From Patescibacteria group bacterium AH-259-L07 (GTDB taxonomy: Bacteria; Patescibacteriota; Patescibacteriia; UBA2591; UBA6264): DNA of 29,396 nt. Positions within the stretch are counted from its first letter, which is position 1, and each line of letters starts with the position of its first letter. The notes beneath the pieces were generated by a model. It made no database searches. It saw only the letters and a program-made list of their open reading frames with translations, and had not been told where the DNA came from. Below, piece after piece: positions 1 through 7,114 of the stretch. A program made the position numbers and the translations under genes. The stretch is from assembly GCA_027718005.1 (NCBI GenBank), contig JALLOP010000006.1:1-29396 (forward strand). Reading direction: 5' to 3'.

Positions 1-3
1 CAA

Positions 4-570
4 ATGATAGATACGATCATGCAAGTGATAGATAAGCTCACGGCTTTTGATGTTGTACGAGCATTATTTATGTTGACAGTTGGCAGCGTGGTAATAGTTG
101 AATCGGTATGGGATTTTTGGCACCGGTTTGTTTGGCATAAAGGAATACTCGGAGATAGAATGAGAAAGTACCATCGGAAACATCACAAAATTTATACGGA
201 AGAATCTTTTCAGCGCTCTGGAAAATATGAGAGGGCAGAAGGTATCTGGAATGTAGCTCTATTAATACTATTACCTATTGTTTTAGTTGTTTTGATTTTT
301 CCGCTTAGAGATGTTGTGCCGTTAATTCTTGGTAGCCTCGTGTATATAATTTTTATTCATTATGTTCATGAAGCATTTCATAAATTAGATCATTGGCTTC
401 ATCGTTATGCTTGGTTTAAACGTTTGGAAAAACTGCATAAGGGGCATCATCTTGCACGATGTAATTACGGATTGATATTTTCTTGGTGGGATAAACGTAA
501 GAAGACTTTGAGAGAGGAAATACCCACAGAGAAAGAGGATCTTTTTCCTGGGTATAAAATAAAGGGTTAG
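4..570 (+). CDS. Fatty acid hydroxylase / carotenoid hydroxylase-like membrane protein
   Basis: Likely a non-haem di-iron membrane hydroxylase or desaturase acting on a lipid; the substrate cannot be told. The 188-residue protein carries the His clusters expected of the fatty acid hydroxylase superfamily: H40-x4-H45, H57-x2-HH61, H122-x3-H126 and H145-x2-HH149. Hydrophobic stretches lie around residues 17-35, 84-100 and 104-121, so the His clusters would face the cytoplasm between membrane segments. The ATG at 4 is almost at the window edge, so an upstream start is possible; a second in-frame Met is residue 6. A strong intrinsic terminator overlaps its stop codon, so it is the last gene of its transcript. 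The family call is from motif pattern and topology; substrate and physiological role are unknown. Confidence 0.75.
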   Translation: MIDTIMQVIDKLTAFDVVRALFMLTVGSVVIVESVWDFWHRFVWHKGILGDRMRKYHRKHHKIYTEESFQRSGKYERAEGIWNVALLILLPIVLVVLIFPLRDVVPLILGSLVYIIFIHYVHEAFHKLDHWLHRYAWFKRLEKLHKGHHLARCNYGLIFSWWDKRKKTLREEIPTEKEDLFPGYKIKG

Positions 571-591
571 CGGCAAAACGCTAACCTTTTT
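562..591 (+). terminator. Intrinsic terminator of the hydroxylase gene
   Basis: Stem GGTTAGCG (565-572) pairs with CGCTAACC (579-586) around a GCAAAA loop, followed by a T run. The stop codon (568-570) lies within the 5' arm. Confidence 0.85.
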
Positions 592-650
592 AAATAGATA
601 TACAATTATTTTAAATAAAAAAGTCGCCACGACATTCAATTTTTAAAGAG

Positions 651-722
651 TGCCCCTGCCAGGATTCGAACCTGGAATTAGACGTCCGAAGCGTCGCGTG
701 ATATCCATTTCACCACAGAGGC
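651..722 (-). tRNA. tRNA-Arg (anticodon TCG)
   Basis: Read on the minus strand it folds as a full cloverleaf: acceptor GCCTCTG/CAGGGGC, D stem GTGA/TCAC, anticodon loop CTTCGGA giving anticodon TCG (codon CGA), T stem CCAGG/CCTGG with loop TTCGAAT, and discriminator A. A20 in the D loop, C35 and G36 are known arginine identity elements. The anticodon stem has a C-T mismatch at 27-43. CCA is not encoded (the next bases are CTC). It lies downstream of pilT and may be cotranscribed with it. Confidence 0.93.
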
Positions 723-731
723 CTAGAAATG

Positions 732-755
732 AAATCAGGGTTAAATCCCTGATTT
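732..755 (-). terminator. Hairpin between pilT and tRNA-Arg
   Basis: AAATCAGGG (732-740) pairs perfectly with CCCTGATTT (747-755). On the minus strand it is followed by a T-rich but interrupted tract, so it may be a weak terminator for pilT or a processing hairpin ahead of the tRNA. Confidence 0.55.
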
Positions 756-789
756 ATTATTCAAAATCATTTATTGATCAGTGTTACGT

Positions 790-1842
790 TCAATCTTTTA
801 AGATTTCTTCAGGATAGTTTGCTCTACTTACTGCAGTGTCAAGCTCAATATCCCCCTTTCGATATAGTTTTTTAAGGTCTTGCTCTAAAGTATGCATGCC
901 AACTTTGGATCCTGTCTGGAGTGCAGATCGGATTTGGGCAATTTTATTTTCTCTGATTAAGTTGGCAACAGCCGGGGTATTGATAAGGATTTCGCGGGCC
1001 GCAGCTCTTCCTCCACCTTTTTTTGGCAATAAATGTTGAGAAATAACTGCTCGTAAGGCCATGGCAACCTGCAATCTAATTTGTCGTTGTTGGCCTGTCG
1101 GGAAGATATCAATCATTCGATCAATGGTTTGCGGTGCATTTGGCGTATGCAGTGTTGCTAAAATTAAGTGTCCTGTTTCAGCCAAGGTAATTGCCAAACT
1201 AACGGTTTCCAAATCTCTCATCTCAGAAACTAAGATAACATCCGGGTCTTGTCGCATAATATGTTTTAATGCTGATTGAAACGAGAGCATGTCTTTGCCC
1301 AGTTCTCGTTGCGCAATTACACTTTTTTTGGGTTTGAATATAAACTCAATTGGATCTTCGAGCGTCATAATATGACATGCTCGTTTTTCATTAATATGAT
1401 CAATTAAGGCCGCAAGTGTTGTTGATTTTCCGCATCCGGTTGGTCCTGTAACTAAAACGAGACCATCTGGAAGATCAGCAAGTTTATATGTTGATTCAGG
1501 CATACCAATTTCTTCCATGGTAGGGATCTTAGGTAAAATAAGTCGCGCAGCCAAGGCAAGTACATTTTTTTCCCAAAAAATACTTACTCTGTAGCGAATA
1601 CCGTCACCATCATCAATTTGGTAGGAAAATTCTAAATTTCGTTCTTTAAAAAGTTCTTCTTTTTGTTCTTTACTGATAATGGTTTCAATTAAGGATAAAA
1701 TACCGTTGTGTTTAAGTGCAGGCCAGTTTTTTGCCGGCCGTAATATGCCGTCAATTCTATAATATACTGGTAAGCCGTGAGCTAAATGAATATCTGATGC
1801 TTTAAGACTTACCGCACCTTTAAAGATTTCTTCAATAGTCAT
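790..1842 (-). CDS. pilT: PilT-family type IV pilus retraction ATPase
   Basis: Hexameric cytoplasmic ATPase of the secretion-ATPase family that powers pilus retraction. At 350 residues it has the usual PilT length. Visible motifs are an N-terminal PAS-like region (about 1-100), Walker A GPTGCGKST (133-141), Asp box TLEDPIE (160-166), Walker B DVILVSEMRD (201-210) and His box TGHLILATLHT (223-233). The C-terminal half has ANLIREN near 302, matching the AIRNLIRE signature of true PilT rather than PilB. The Walker B glycine common in PilT (GEMRD) is Ser here. It begins 24 bp after the efp stop, so it probably shares the ribosomal-protein transcript. No pilin or assembly gene is in the window. 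Confidence 0.9.
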   Translation of the reverse strand: MTIEEIFKGAVSLKASDIHLAHGLPVYYRIDGILRPAKNWPALKHNGILSLIETIISKEQKEELFKERNLEFSYQIDDGDGIRYRVSIFWEKNVLALAARLILPKIPTMEEIGMPESTYKLADLPDGLVLVTGPTGCGKSTTLAALIDHINEKRACHIMTLEDPIEFIFKPKKSVIAQRELGKDMLSFQSALKHIMRQDPDVILVSEMRDLETVSLAITLAETGHLILATLHTPNAPQTIDRMIDIFPTGQQRQIRLQVAMALRAVISQHLLPKKGGGRAAAREILINTPAVANLIRENKIAQIRSALQTGSKVGMHTLEQDLKKLYRKGDIELDTAVSRANYPEEILKD

Positions 1843-1866
1843 AAGCGCTGGCGCTAAAATAAAAAA

Positions 1867-2478
1867 TTAAAGATAAAAGATAAAAAATTTTTTTGTTTTT
1901 ACGTTTTGGTTTTTTATTTTTGGTTTTTTACTTACATATGCTCCTGTTTCTGTATTTATTCTAACAATATCCCCCCTTTTAATAAATATAGGGACCGTTA
2001 GTTGAGCCCCGGTTTCTAATGTTACGGTTTTTGTTGGTGTGGTTGCGGAATCCCCTTTAATAGATGGTGGCGCTTCAATAACCTCAAGATTAACCTTTTT
2101 CGGGAGCTCGATAGCCACGGGATTTTTATTATATATAAGGGTGGCAACCTCAATGCCTTCTTTTAAAAATTTTTTTTGATCAGTTAAAGATGCTGCAGGG
2201 AGGAAAAATTGTTCATATGTATGAGTATCCATAAAAAAGAATTTATTATCCTCTTTGTATAAGAAATTTGCAGTAGATTTTTCAATATCTGCAGTTTTAA
2301 TTTTATCAGATCCGGTAAATGTTTTCTCTAATGTAAGGCCAGTGATAAGATTTTTTAGTTTGGTACGTACATATGCGCCGCCGCGGGCAGTAGTTGTGTG
2401 TTGAGAATAAATAATTTTATATGGCTCATTATTCAGTGTGATAATAATTCCAATTTTTTTAAGATCATTGATATCCAT
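1867..2478 (-). CDS. efp: Translation elongation factor P
   Basis: EF-P binds the ribosome between the P and E sites and relieves stalling at polyproline. The 203-residue protein shows the three-domain EF-P layout: a KOW-like N-terminal domain (1-65), a middle OB domain (about 66-125) and a C-terminal OB domain ending in VRINTETGAYVSKK. The domain I tip reads TTTARGGAYVRTK, putting Arg32 where E. coli has the lysylated Lys34. Arg-type EF-Ps are known to be rhamnosylated by EarP in some proteobacteria, but no EarP gene is in this window. The last about 18 residues are a Lys/Phe-rich tail read through AT-rich sequence beyond the normal end of the fold. It follows rpsR across a palindromic element. 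Confidence 0.9.
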   Translation of the reverse strand: MDINDLKKIGIIITLNNEPYKIIYSQHTTTARGGAYVRTKLKNLITGLTLEKTFTGSDKIKTADIEKSTANFLYKEDNKFFFMDTHTYEQFFLPAASLTDQKKFLKEGIEVATLIYNKNPVAIELPKKVNLEVIEAPPSIKGDSATTPTKTVTLETGAQLTVPIFIKRGDIVRINTETGAYVSKKPKIKNQNVKTKKFFIFYL

Positions 2479-2485
2479 AAACTAC

Positions 2486-2572
2486 GTCATTGCGAGGAGC
2501 GGAGCGACGAGGCAATCTCTACTGCGTATGAGATCCCTCGCTTCGCTCGGGATGACGCCTTTGGCGTCATTT
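2486..2572. repeat. Palindromic repeat cluster between rpsR and efp
   Basis: It contains the hairpin GACGCC-TTT-GGCGTC (2554-2568), a second imperfect palindrome built on ATCCCTCGC...GCTCGGGAT (2533-2552), and a GAGCGGAGCGACGAGG motif also related to repeats upstream of miaB. The rpsR stop codon TGA (2567-2569) is formed by the edge of this element. Confidence 0.7.
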
Positions 2573-2776
2573 TTTAACAAATGGTAAAAGCGCCATAATA
2601 CGTGCTCGTTTAATAGCGCGTGCAAGTTTTCTTTGATGTTTTGCGCAGGTTCCTTTTTTGCGTCGAGGAAGTATTTTTTCATACGGCGAAATAAACCGAC
2701 GTAATAGATCAGTATTTTTATAGTCGATTTCATTTATATTGTTAACGCAAAAATAACAATGTTTTTGATTGTTCAT
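2567..2776 (-). CDS. rpsR: 30S ribosomal protein S18
   Basis: Small-subunit protein of the platform that partners S6. The 69-residue sequence has the S18 core: residues 17-40 contain DYKNTDLLRRFISPYEKILPRR, followed by RKLARAIKRARIMALLPF. It is a zinc-binding type, with CYFC (C7, C10) and C44-x2-H47 completing a plausible site. The ATG at 2776 is preceded by a 112-bp gap from ssb that holds a nested inverted repeat. Its stop codon coincides with the edge of a palindromic element. A longer overlapping reading frame in another phase (2482-2733) is spurious. Confidence 0.95.
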   Translation of the reverse strand: MNNQKHCYFCVNNINEIDYKNTDLLRRFISPYEKILPRRKKGTCAKHQRKLARAIKRARIMALLPFVKK

Positions 2777-2798
2777 ATCAACGAATTTACTAATCTAT

Positions 2799-2880
2799 AC
2801 GAATATACGAATATGAATTATTGAATTATTAGACGCCCGAATATATTATTCGTAAATTCGGGTTTGATTCGTATATTCGT
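2799..2880. repeat. Nested inverted repeat between ssb and rpsR
   Basis: The outer arms ACGAATATACGAAT (2799-2812) and ATTCGTATATTCGT (2867-2880) are perfectly complementary. Inner arms CCCGAAT (2836-2842) and ATTCGGG (2856-2862) form a second stem. In the rpsF-ssb-rpsR mRNA this would fold into a long AT-rich hairpin just upstream of the rpsR start. Confidence 0.85.
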
Positions 2881-2888
2881 TGATTTTT

Positions 2889-3314
2889 CTAAAAGGGAAT
2901 TTCTTCTACATTAATTTCATCTTCTTCAGGAGTTTCTTCTTTAGGAGTTTCTTTTGAAAGGGATTTTTTATCTACGGCTTGTCCAGGTCGCGGACCCAAT
3001 TGCATTCTCTCAGTAACAATTTCTGTTCTATATTTTTTATTCCCCTGTTGATCTTCCCAACTACTTGTTTGCAATCTTCCTTCAATATATACTAAACTAC
3101 CTTTTTTTAAAAATTTTTGAGCAATTTCAGCAAGTCTTCGCCACGCAACAACGTTGTGAAATTCAGCTTGCTGTTTTTTTTCACCGCTTTCTTTATCTGT
3201 CCAAAATCTATTGGTAGCTACCCCAAATGAAGCCACGGTTTGTCCTGAAGGAGTGGTCCGTACTTCTGGGTCTCTGGTAACATTCCCCAAAATAATTGCT
3301 TTGTTTACATTCAT
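2889..3314 (-). CDS. ssb: Single-stranded DNA-binding protein
   Basis: Tetramer-forming OB-fold protein that coats ssDNA in replication and repair. The 141-residue protein begins MNVNKAIILGNVTRDPEVR and has VASFGVATNRFW, the FHNVVAWRRLAEIAQKFLKKGSLVYIEGRL core and a Lys/Glu-rich linker. It ends in an acidic tail, NVEEIPF, equivalent to the partner-binding DDDIPF tip. It lies 23 bp after rpsF, in the widespread rpsF-ssb-rpsR order. Confidence 0.96.
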   Translation of the reverse strand: MNVNKAIILGNVTRDPEVRTTPSGQTVASFGVATNRFWTDKESGEKKQQAEFHNVVAWRRLAEIAQKFLKKGSLVYIEGRLQTSSWEDQQGNKKYRTEIVTERMQLGPRPGQAVDKKSLSKETPKEETPEEDEINVEEIPF

Positions 3315-3337
3315 AATTTATTATGTATTATATTTAT

Positions 3338-3889
3338 TTAGATTTTTAATAGTTCATCAATTTTATCGCCAAGTTTTTTAAAATCAACCTTTTTTGGTTT
3401 TTTAGGTTTTTTCTCTTCTTTCTCTTTTGCTTCCTCCTTTTTTTCTGGTGCTACTTCGGCAGATACATCTTTTTCTTCTTTATCCTCCGCAGCCCCGCCT
3501 GCCGGACGGGCTGGCTTGGTTAAGGAGGGTCCTTTTATAATTTCTTCTTTAAAAATGTCATCGAATTCTTCTTTTTTTCGTTTTGGCCTTGCCCTAAGGC
3601 GGGGCTTAGTTTTTATTGCGGCAGTGATTATATGGCGCAAAACCTCAGAGGTTAGTTTTAGCTTTTGATTGAGTTCGTTAAGTTTTTTAGCATTTATATC
3701 AAAACGCACTAATAGATAAAAACCCCGATGAATAGATTTAATCGGATATGCTAATTTTTTTCCACCGAGATTTTCTTCATGGGTAATTGTTCCTTCTAAA
3801 TCAGATATAATCTTTTTTATTTTTTGTGAAATCCCTTCTAAATCTTTTTCCGTATATGGCGCAGGGACAATATAGAGTAATTCGTACAT
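3338..3889 (-). CDS. rpsF: 30S ribosomal protein S6 with an extended charged tail
   Basis: Ribosomal protein that pairs with S18. I choose the ATG at 3889 (MYELLYIVPAPYTEKD); a TTG nine bases upstream would add three residues. Residues 1-95 cover the S6 fold, including FYLLVRFDINAKKL. The rest is a long low-complexity, Lys/Glu/Pro-rich tail roughly doubling the usual length. Within the tail, TKPARPAGGAAE is encoded by a GC-rich palindromic tract (about 3491-3516) that looks like an in-frame repeat element. It is the first gene of the cluster and is divergent from the RNA methyltransferase. Confidence 0.92.
   Translation of the reverse strand: MYELLYIVPAPYTEKDLEGISQKIKKIISDLEGTITHEENLGGKKLAYPIKSIHRGFYLLVRFDINAKKLNELNQKLKLTSEVLRHIITAAIKTKPRLRARPKRKKEEFDDIFKEEIIKGPSLTKPARPAGGAAEDKEEKDVSAEVAPEKKEEAKEKEEKKPKKPKKVDFKKLGDKIDELLKI
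3491..3516. repeat. GC-rich palindromic tract inside rpsF
   Basis: AGCCCCGCCTG and CGGGCTGGCT flank a CCGG core, strongly GC-rich against the AT-rich surroundings. It encodes residues in the disordered S6 tail and so leaves the frame open. Similarity to the GC-rich element in hisB is suggestive only. Confidence 0.5.
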
Positions 3890-3891
3890 AA

Positions 3892-3920
3892 TTGACAATG
3901 AGTAATTCTTTAATGATAAT
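3892..3920 (+). promoter_or_regulatory. Promoter of the RNA methyltransferase-ABC exporter unit
   Basis: TTGACA (3892-3897), 17-nt spacer, GATAAT (3915-3920). The predicted start falls on or next to the ATG at 3927, so the transcript may be leaderless. The -35 overlaps the start region of rpsF. Confidence 0.6.
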
Positions 3921-3926
3921 AGTAGT

Positions 3927-5210
3927 ATGACCTACTTTTTTATATTAGGCAATAATCCTACTTTGTCAATAGCAGAGATTGTGTGCGTATTGTCTGCAAA
4001 AATAAAAAAACAAAATATAAAAGTTATTTCTCAAGACGTATTTATTGTTGAGTTTAATAAAAAGATTGATATTAGCTTATTGCAAAAGCAATTAGGAGGA
4101 ACTATTAAAATTGGAAAAATTATTAGCACAAGAAATATAGATGATATAAAGAGGGTAGAACAATCATTGGTTAAGCAGATTTTACTGTTGTTTCCCTTAA
4201 ACGTTAAAAAAGTATTTTTTGGTTTTAGCATTTATGGAGGGCGAGTGGATATAAAAGCGTTGGCCCTCGCTATAAAAGAGAAATTAAAACAGCAGGGAAT
4301 TGCTTCGCGATGGGTAGTATCAAAAGAAAGCGTTCTTTCGTCGGTGGTTGTGCAGAAAAATAAGTTATTAGAACAAGGAGCAGAATTTACATTATTTATA
4401 AAAAAGGATAAAGTATTGCTTGGCAAAACACTCACATGCCAGGAATTTGAAAAATATAGTTTTTATGATTTTTCTCGCCCGTATCGGGCAATTGAAAAAG
4501 GAATGATGCCGCCAAAGTTAGCAAAGATGATGATTAATTTGTCTGGAACCGATAGTGCATCAGTGTTTTTAGATCCATTTTGCGGTTCAGGGACCATTTT
4601 ACAACAAGCCATATTAATGGGATATGAAAATGTTATAGGAGTAGATGTAGATGAACATGCTGTTTCTCGTACACAAAAAAATTTAGAATGGCTAACAAAA
4701 AATGAGGAATTAAGAATTAAGAATGAAGAATTAAGTGTTAAAATTCAAAAATGCGATGTGAAAAATTTAGACAAGAAGATACCCCCTCAATCAGTTGATA
4801 CAATTATTACCGAGCCATATCTTGGCCCGCTTAAAATTAGAAATTTAAAAGCAGAAATTAAAATTTTATCAGATTTATATATTAATGCGTTTAAATCGTT
4901 TAAAAAAGTTTTAAAACCAGATGGACGAGTGGTTATTATTTTCCCCGTATTCTCTGTTTCATTCCCCTCGTCATCCCACCTTCCTTTGTCATCCCTCGGG
5001 CGAAGCCCGAGGGATGGAAGGACAAAGAATAAACTACACTTTTTGTTAATTTTAGATACACTCAAAAAAATCGGTTGGCAAACACAAATACCATTACCTC
5101 AATATTTATTAGATAATCCAGTTATTAAAACTACGAGCCGCCGATCCATTATATATTCGCGGCCAGATCAAAAGATTTTACGCGAAATTTTAATTTTTAC
5201 AAGAACCTAA
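3927..5210 (+). CDS. Putative tRNA guanine-N2 methyltransferase, Trm11/UPF0020 type
   Basis: A predicted AdoMet-dependent RNA methyltransferase. The N-terminal half (about 1-175) is THUMP-like. Residues 183-206 contain SRPYRAIEKGMMPPKLAKMM, the segment typical of archaeal/eukaryotic-style tRNA m2G10 enzymes. Motif I is DPFCGSG (216-222), with acidic VDVDEH after strand 2. The catalytic motif IV reads TEPYLG (295-300), where related enzymes usually have DPPYG. Residues about 343-368 come from a palindromic DNA insertion, and the KNEELRIKNEELS stretch (258-270) is encoded by a short A-rich tandem repeat. Its stop overlaps the start of the ABC exporter (TAATG), so the two are translationally coupled. 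RNA target and position are inferred from family only. Confidence 0.75.
   Translation: MTYFFILGNNPTLSIAEIVCVLSAKIKKQNIKVISQDVFIVEFNKKIDISLLQKQLGGTIKIGKIISTRNIDDIKRVEQSLVKQILLLFPLNVKKVFFGFSIYGGRVDIKALALAIKEKLKQQGIASRWVVSKESVLSSVVVQKNKLLEQGAEFTLFIKKDKVLLGKTLTCQEFEKYSFYDFSRPYRAIEKGMMPPKLAKMMINLSGTDSASVFLDPFCGSGTILQQAILMGYENVIGVDVDEHAVSRTQKNLEWLTKNEELRIKNEELSVKIQKCDVKNLDKKIPPQSVDTIITEPYLGPLKIRNLKAEIKILSDLYINAFKSFKKVLKPDGRVVIIFPVFSVSFPSSSHLPLSSLGRSPRDGRTKNKLHFLLILDTLKKIGWQTQIPLPQYLLDNPVIKTTSRRSIIYSRPDQKILREILIFTRT
3942..3969 (-). promoter_or_regulatory. Candidate promoter of the rpsF-ssb-rpsR cluster
   Basis: On the minus strand: TTGACA (3964-3969), 16-nt spacer, TAATAT (3942-3947). It lies inside the 5' end of the divergent gene and would give a leader of about 45 nt. 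The -10 is weak, so this is tentative. Confidence 0.45.
4976..5027. repeat. In-frame palindromic element in the RNA methyltransferase gene
   Basis: Arms ATCCCTCGGGC and GCCCGAGGGAT are perfectly complementary around GAA, and an outer CTTTGTC/GACAAAG pair encloses them. It keeps the reading frame open and adds about 25 Ser/Pro/Arg-rich residues between the core strand RVVIIFP and the helix LILDTLKKIGW. Confidence 0.75.
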
Positions 5211-6985
5211 TGAAGAAAAAATATATACGTAAGGGATTAAAAATAGTTTTTCAGAGGTTGAGGCAGTATAAAGATGACCTTATTTTACTTTCTATATTGG
5301 GTGTTATTTCGGCAATTGCGAATGGGAGTGTGCCGTATTTAGTAGGACGACTTTTTGATTCAATTCTTGAGCCATCAATGATTTTTCAAGAAATGTCATT
5401 TGAAATGCCGCTTTTTTTGTTTTTTATTTTAATCTGGCTTGGAGTACAGTCTATAGCAAACTTTGTTGGTTGGAGAAGTAGACGTAGGAGCGATACCATA
5501 CGTGAAATAAGTTATGCTGATTATCTGGTAGAAGGAGCTTCTCACTTACTTGAGTTGCCTATCGCGTTTCATAAAGATCAGAAGTTAGGAAAAGTGATGG
5601 ACAAAATACAAAGAGCTGCTAATTATTTTTCTATAATCGTAAGCGATGTAATTATAGATCTTGCGCCCCAGTTTTTGAGTATTATTGTTGCCTTAATTAT
5701 TTCTTTTTATATTCATCCGCTTTTAGCATCGATTTTAGTAATAGGTGTATTTATTTATGTTTTGACATTGATTAGACTGGTTGCACCTGTAGCACAATTG
5801 CAGCGTCGTACGTTTCGGACTCAGGCAAGGGCATCTGGGTATGTTTATGGCGCGCTTTCTAATATTATGACCGTGAAACAGGCTACAGCAGAGAAATATG
5901 AGCAAAAGAAATTTTTTGAGCTTTTTAGAATCAATATTGTCAGATTGTGGAAGCGATTATTTTCTATTTGGCAGGGATTAAGTTTTTCACGAAGAGTAAT
6001 TGTAATGTTAACGCAACTTACTATTTTTGGACTCTCTGCCTGGTTTATTCAAAAAGGGACGTTAACCATTGGCCAGCTGGTTATGTTTAATGGGTATGCG
6101 ATGATGTTTTTTGGGCCCTTTGTAAGGTTAGGACGGGATTGGCGATTTATTCAAAATGGTTTAGTTGCAGTGCAAGAGGTAGATAAAATTTTATCTATTC
6201 CCAAAGAACGGTATATTCCTCAAAATGTGGTTATACTTTCTGATATTAAAGGAGAAGTTGTTTTTGAAAACGTGGATTTTGCGTATCACAAAAAGCAGGG
6301 CAGGGTGCTTGATGACGTTAGTTTTAAAGCTATGCCGGGCGAAGTCGTTGCCTTGGTAGGAGAGTCAGGTGTTGGCAAGAGTACATTAATTGATTTAATT
6401 TCAGGATATTATTTCCTTCAAAAAGGGAAGATTTTAATTGATGGACATGATATAAGAAATCTTGATTTAAAATTTATTCGCAGTAAAATTGCCGTGGTGC
6501 CTCAAGAAGTGGTTTTGTTTAATGATACGATTAAAAACAATATTGCGTACGGGAATTTTTCCGCCACTGATAAGGAAATTAAAAAAGCTGCTGAACAGAG
6601 TTATGCAAGTGAGTTTATAGAGTCATTTCCTAAAAAGTATAAGCAAATTGTTGGTGAGCGAGGGATTAAGCTCTCAGTTGGGCAAAAACAACGGGTGGCA
6701 ATTGCGAGAGCTATTTTACGCGATCCTCGTATTCTTATTTTAGATGAACCAACTTCAGCTCTTGATGCCCAATCAGAAAAATTTATATCTCAATCATTAC
6801 AAAAATTAATGAAAAACAGAACAACATTTATAATTGCGCATCGTTTGAGCACCATACGCCATGCGGATAAGATTTTAGTTCTTAAAGAAGGGAATATTGT
6901 TGAACAAGGGAAACATGATGATTTAATAAGGATTCCAAATGGAGTTTATCGTCATTTTTATAGGCTCCAATTTGGAGTAATTTAA
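5210..6985 (+). CDS. ABC exporter, fused permease and ATPase
   Basis: A 591-residue half-transporter with an N-terminal membrane domain of about six helices (residues 20-320) and a C-terminal nucleotide-binding domain. ATPase motifs are Walker A GESGVGKST (near 384-392), Q-loop VPQE, signature LSVGQKQ (near 487), Walker B ILILDEP (near 508-514), D-loop SALD and H-loop AHRLS (near 543). It presumably works as a homodimer at the inner membrane, exporting a lipid, peptide or drug; the substrate cannot be inferred. Its ATG shares one base with the preceding stop codon. Glycosyltransferase sequence follows, which hints at cell-envelope work but does not prove it. Confidence 0.92.
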   Translation: MKKKYIRKGLKIVFQRLRQYKDDLILLSILGVISAIANGSVPYLVGRLFDSILEPSMIFQEMSFEMPLFLFFILIWLGVQSIANFVGWRSRRRSDTIREISYADYLVEGASHLLELPIAFHKDQKLGKVMDKIQRAANYFSIIVSDVIIDLAPQFLSIIVALIISFYIHPLLASILVIGVFIYVLTLIRLVAPVAQLQRRTFRTQARASGYVYGALSNIMTVKQATAEKYEQKKFFELFRINIVRLWKRLFSIWQGLSFSRRVIVMLTQLTIFGLSAWFIQKGTLTIGQLVMFNGYAMMFFGPFVRLGRDWRFIQNGLVAVQEVDKILSIPKERYIPQNVVILSDIKGEVVFENVDFAYHKKQGRVLDDVSFKAMPGEVVALVGESGVGKSTLIDLISGYYFLQKGKILIDGHDIRNLDLKFIRSKIAVVPQEVVLFNDTIKNNIAYGNFSATDKEIKKAAEQSYASEFIESFPKKYKQIVGERGIKLSVGQKQRVAIARAILRDPRILILDEPTSALDAQSEKFISQSLQKLMKNRTTFIIAHRLSTIRHADKILVLKEGNIVEQGKHDDLIRIPNGVYRHFYRLQFGVI

Positions 6986-6994
6986 TGTTGCGTT

Positions 6995-7114
6995 ATGCGA
7001 ATAGGGATCGATGCTCGCCACAGCACTAAAATAAAGTTTAGTGCTGGACTTCGCTTTTGTTCTGTGAGAAAGGGATATGATAAGTTTAATAAACTTTATA
7101 TTAATAAAGTATGA
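6995..7114 (+). pseudogene. Remnant 5' end of a second glycosyltransferase
   Basis: A 39-codon frame begins MRIGIDAR, the same eight residues that open the next gene at 7111, but encoded by different synonymous codons. It then loses all resemblance to the family. A hairpin CAGCACTAAA/TTTAGTGCTG (7021-7030 with 7037-7046) follows directly after the conserved residues. The frame ends in a TGA overlapping the next ATG. The synonymous differences suggest an old paralogue rather than a recent copy. It could still be a translated leader peptide coupled to the glycosyltransferase. Confidence 0.55.

Noticed and set aside
2482..2733. An 83-codon frame overlapping rpsR
   Set aside because: It shadows the clear S18 frame and its end is translated palindromic repeat.
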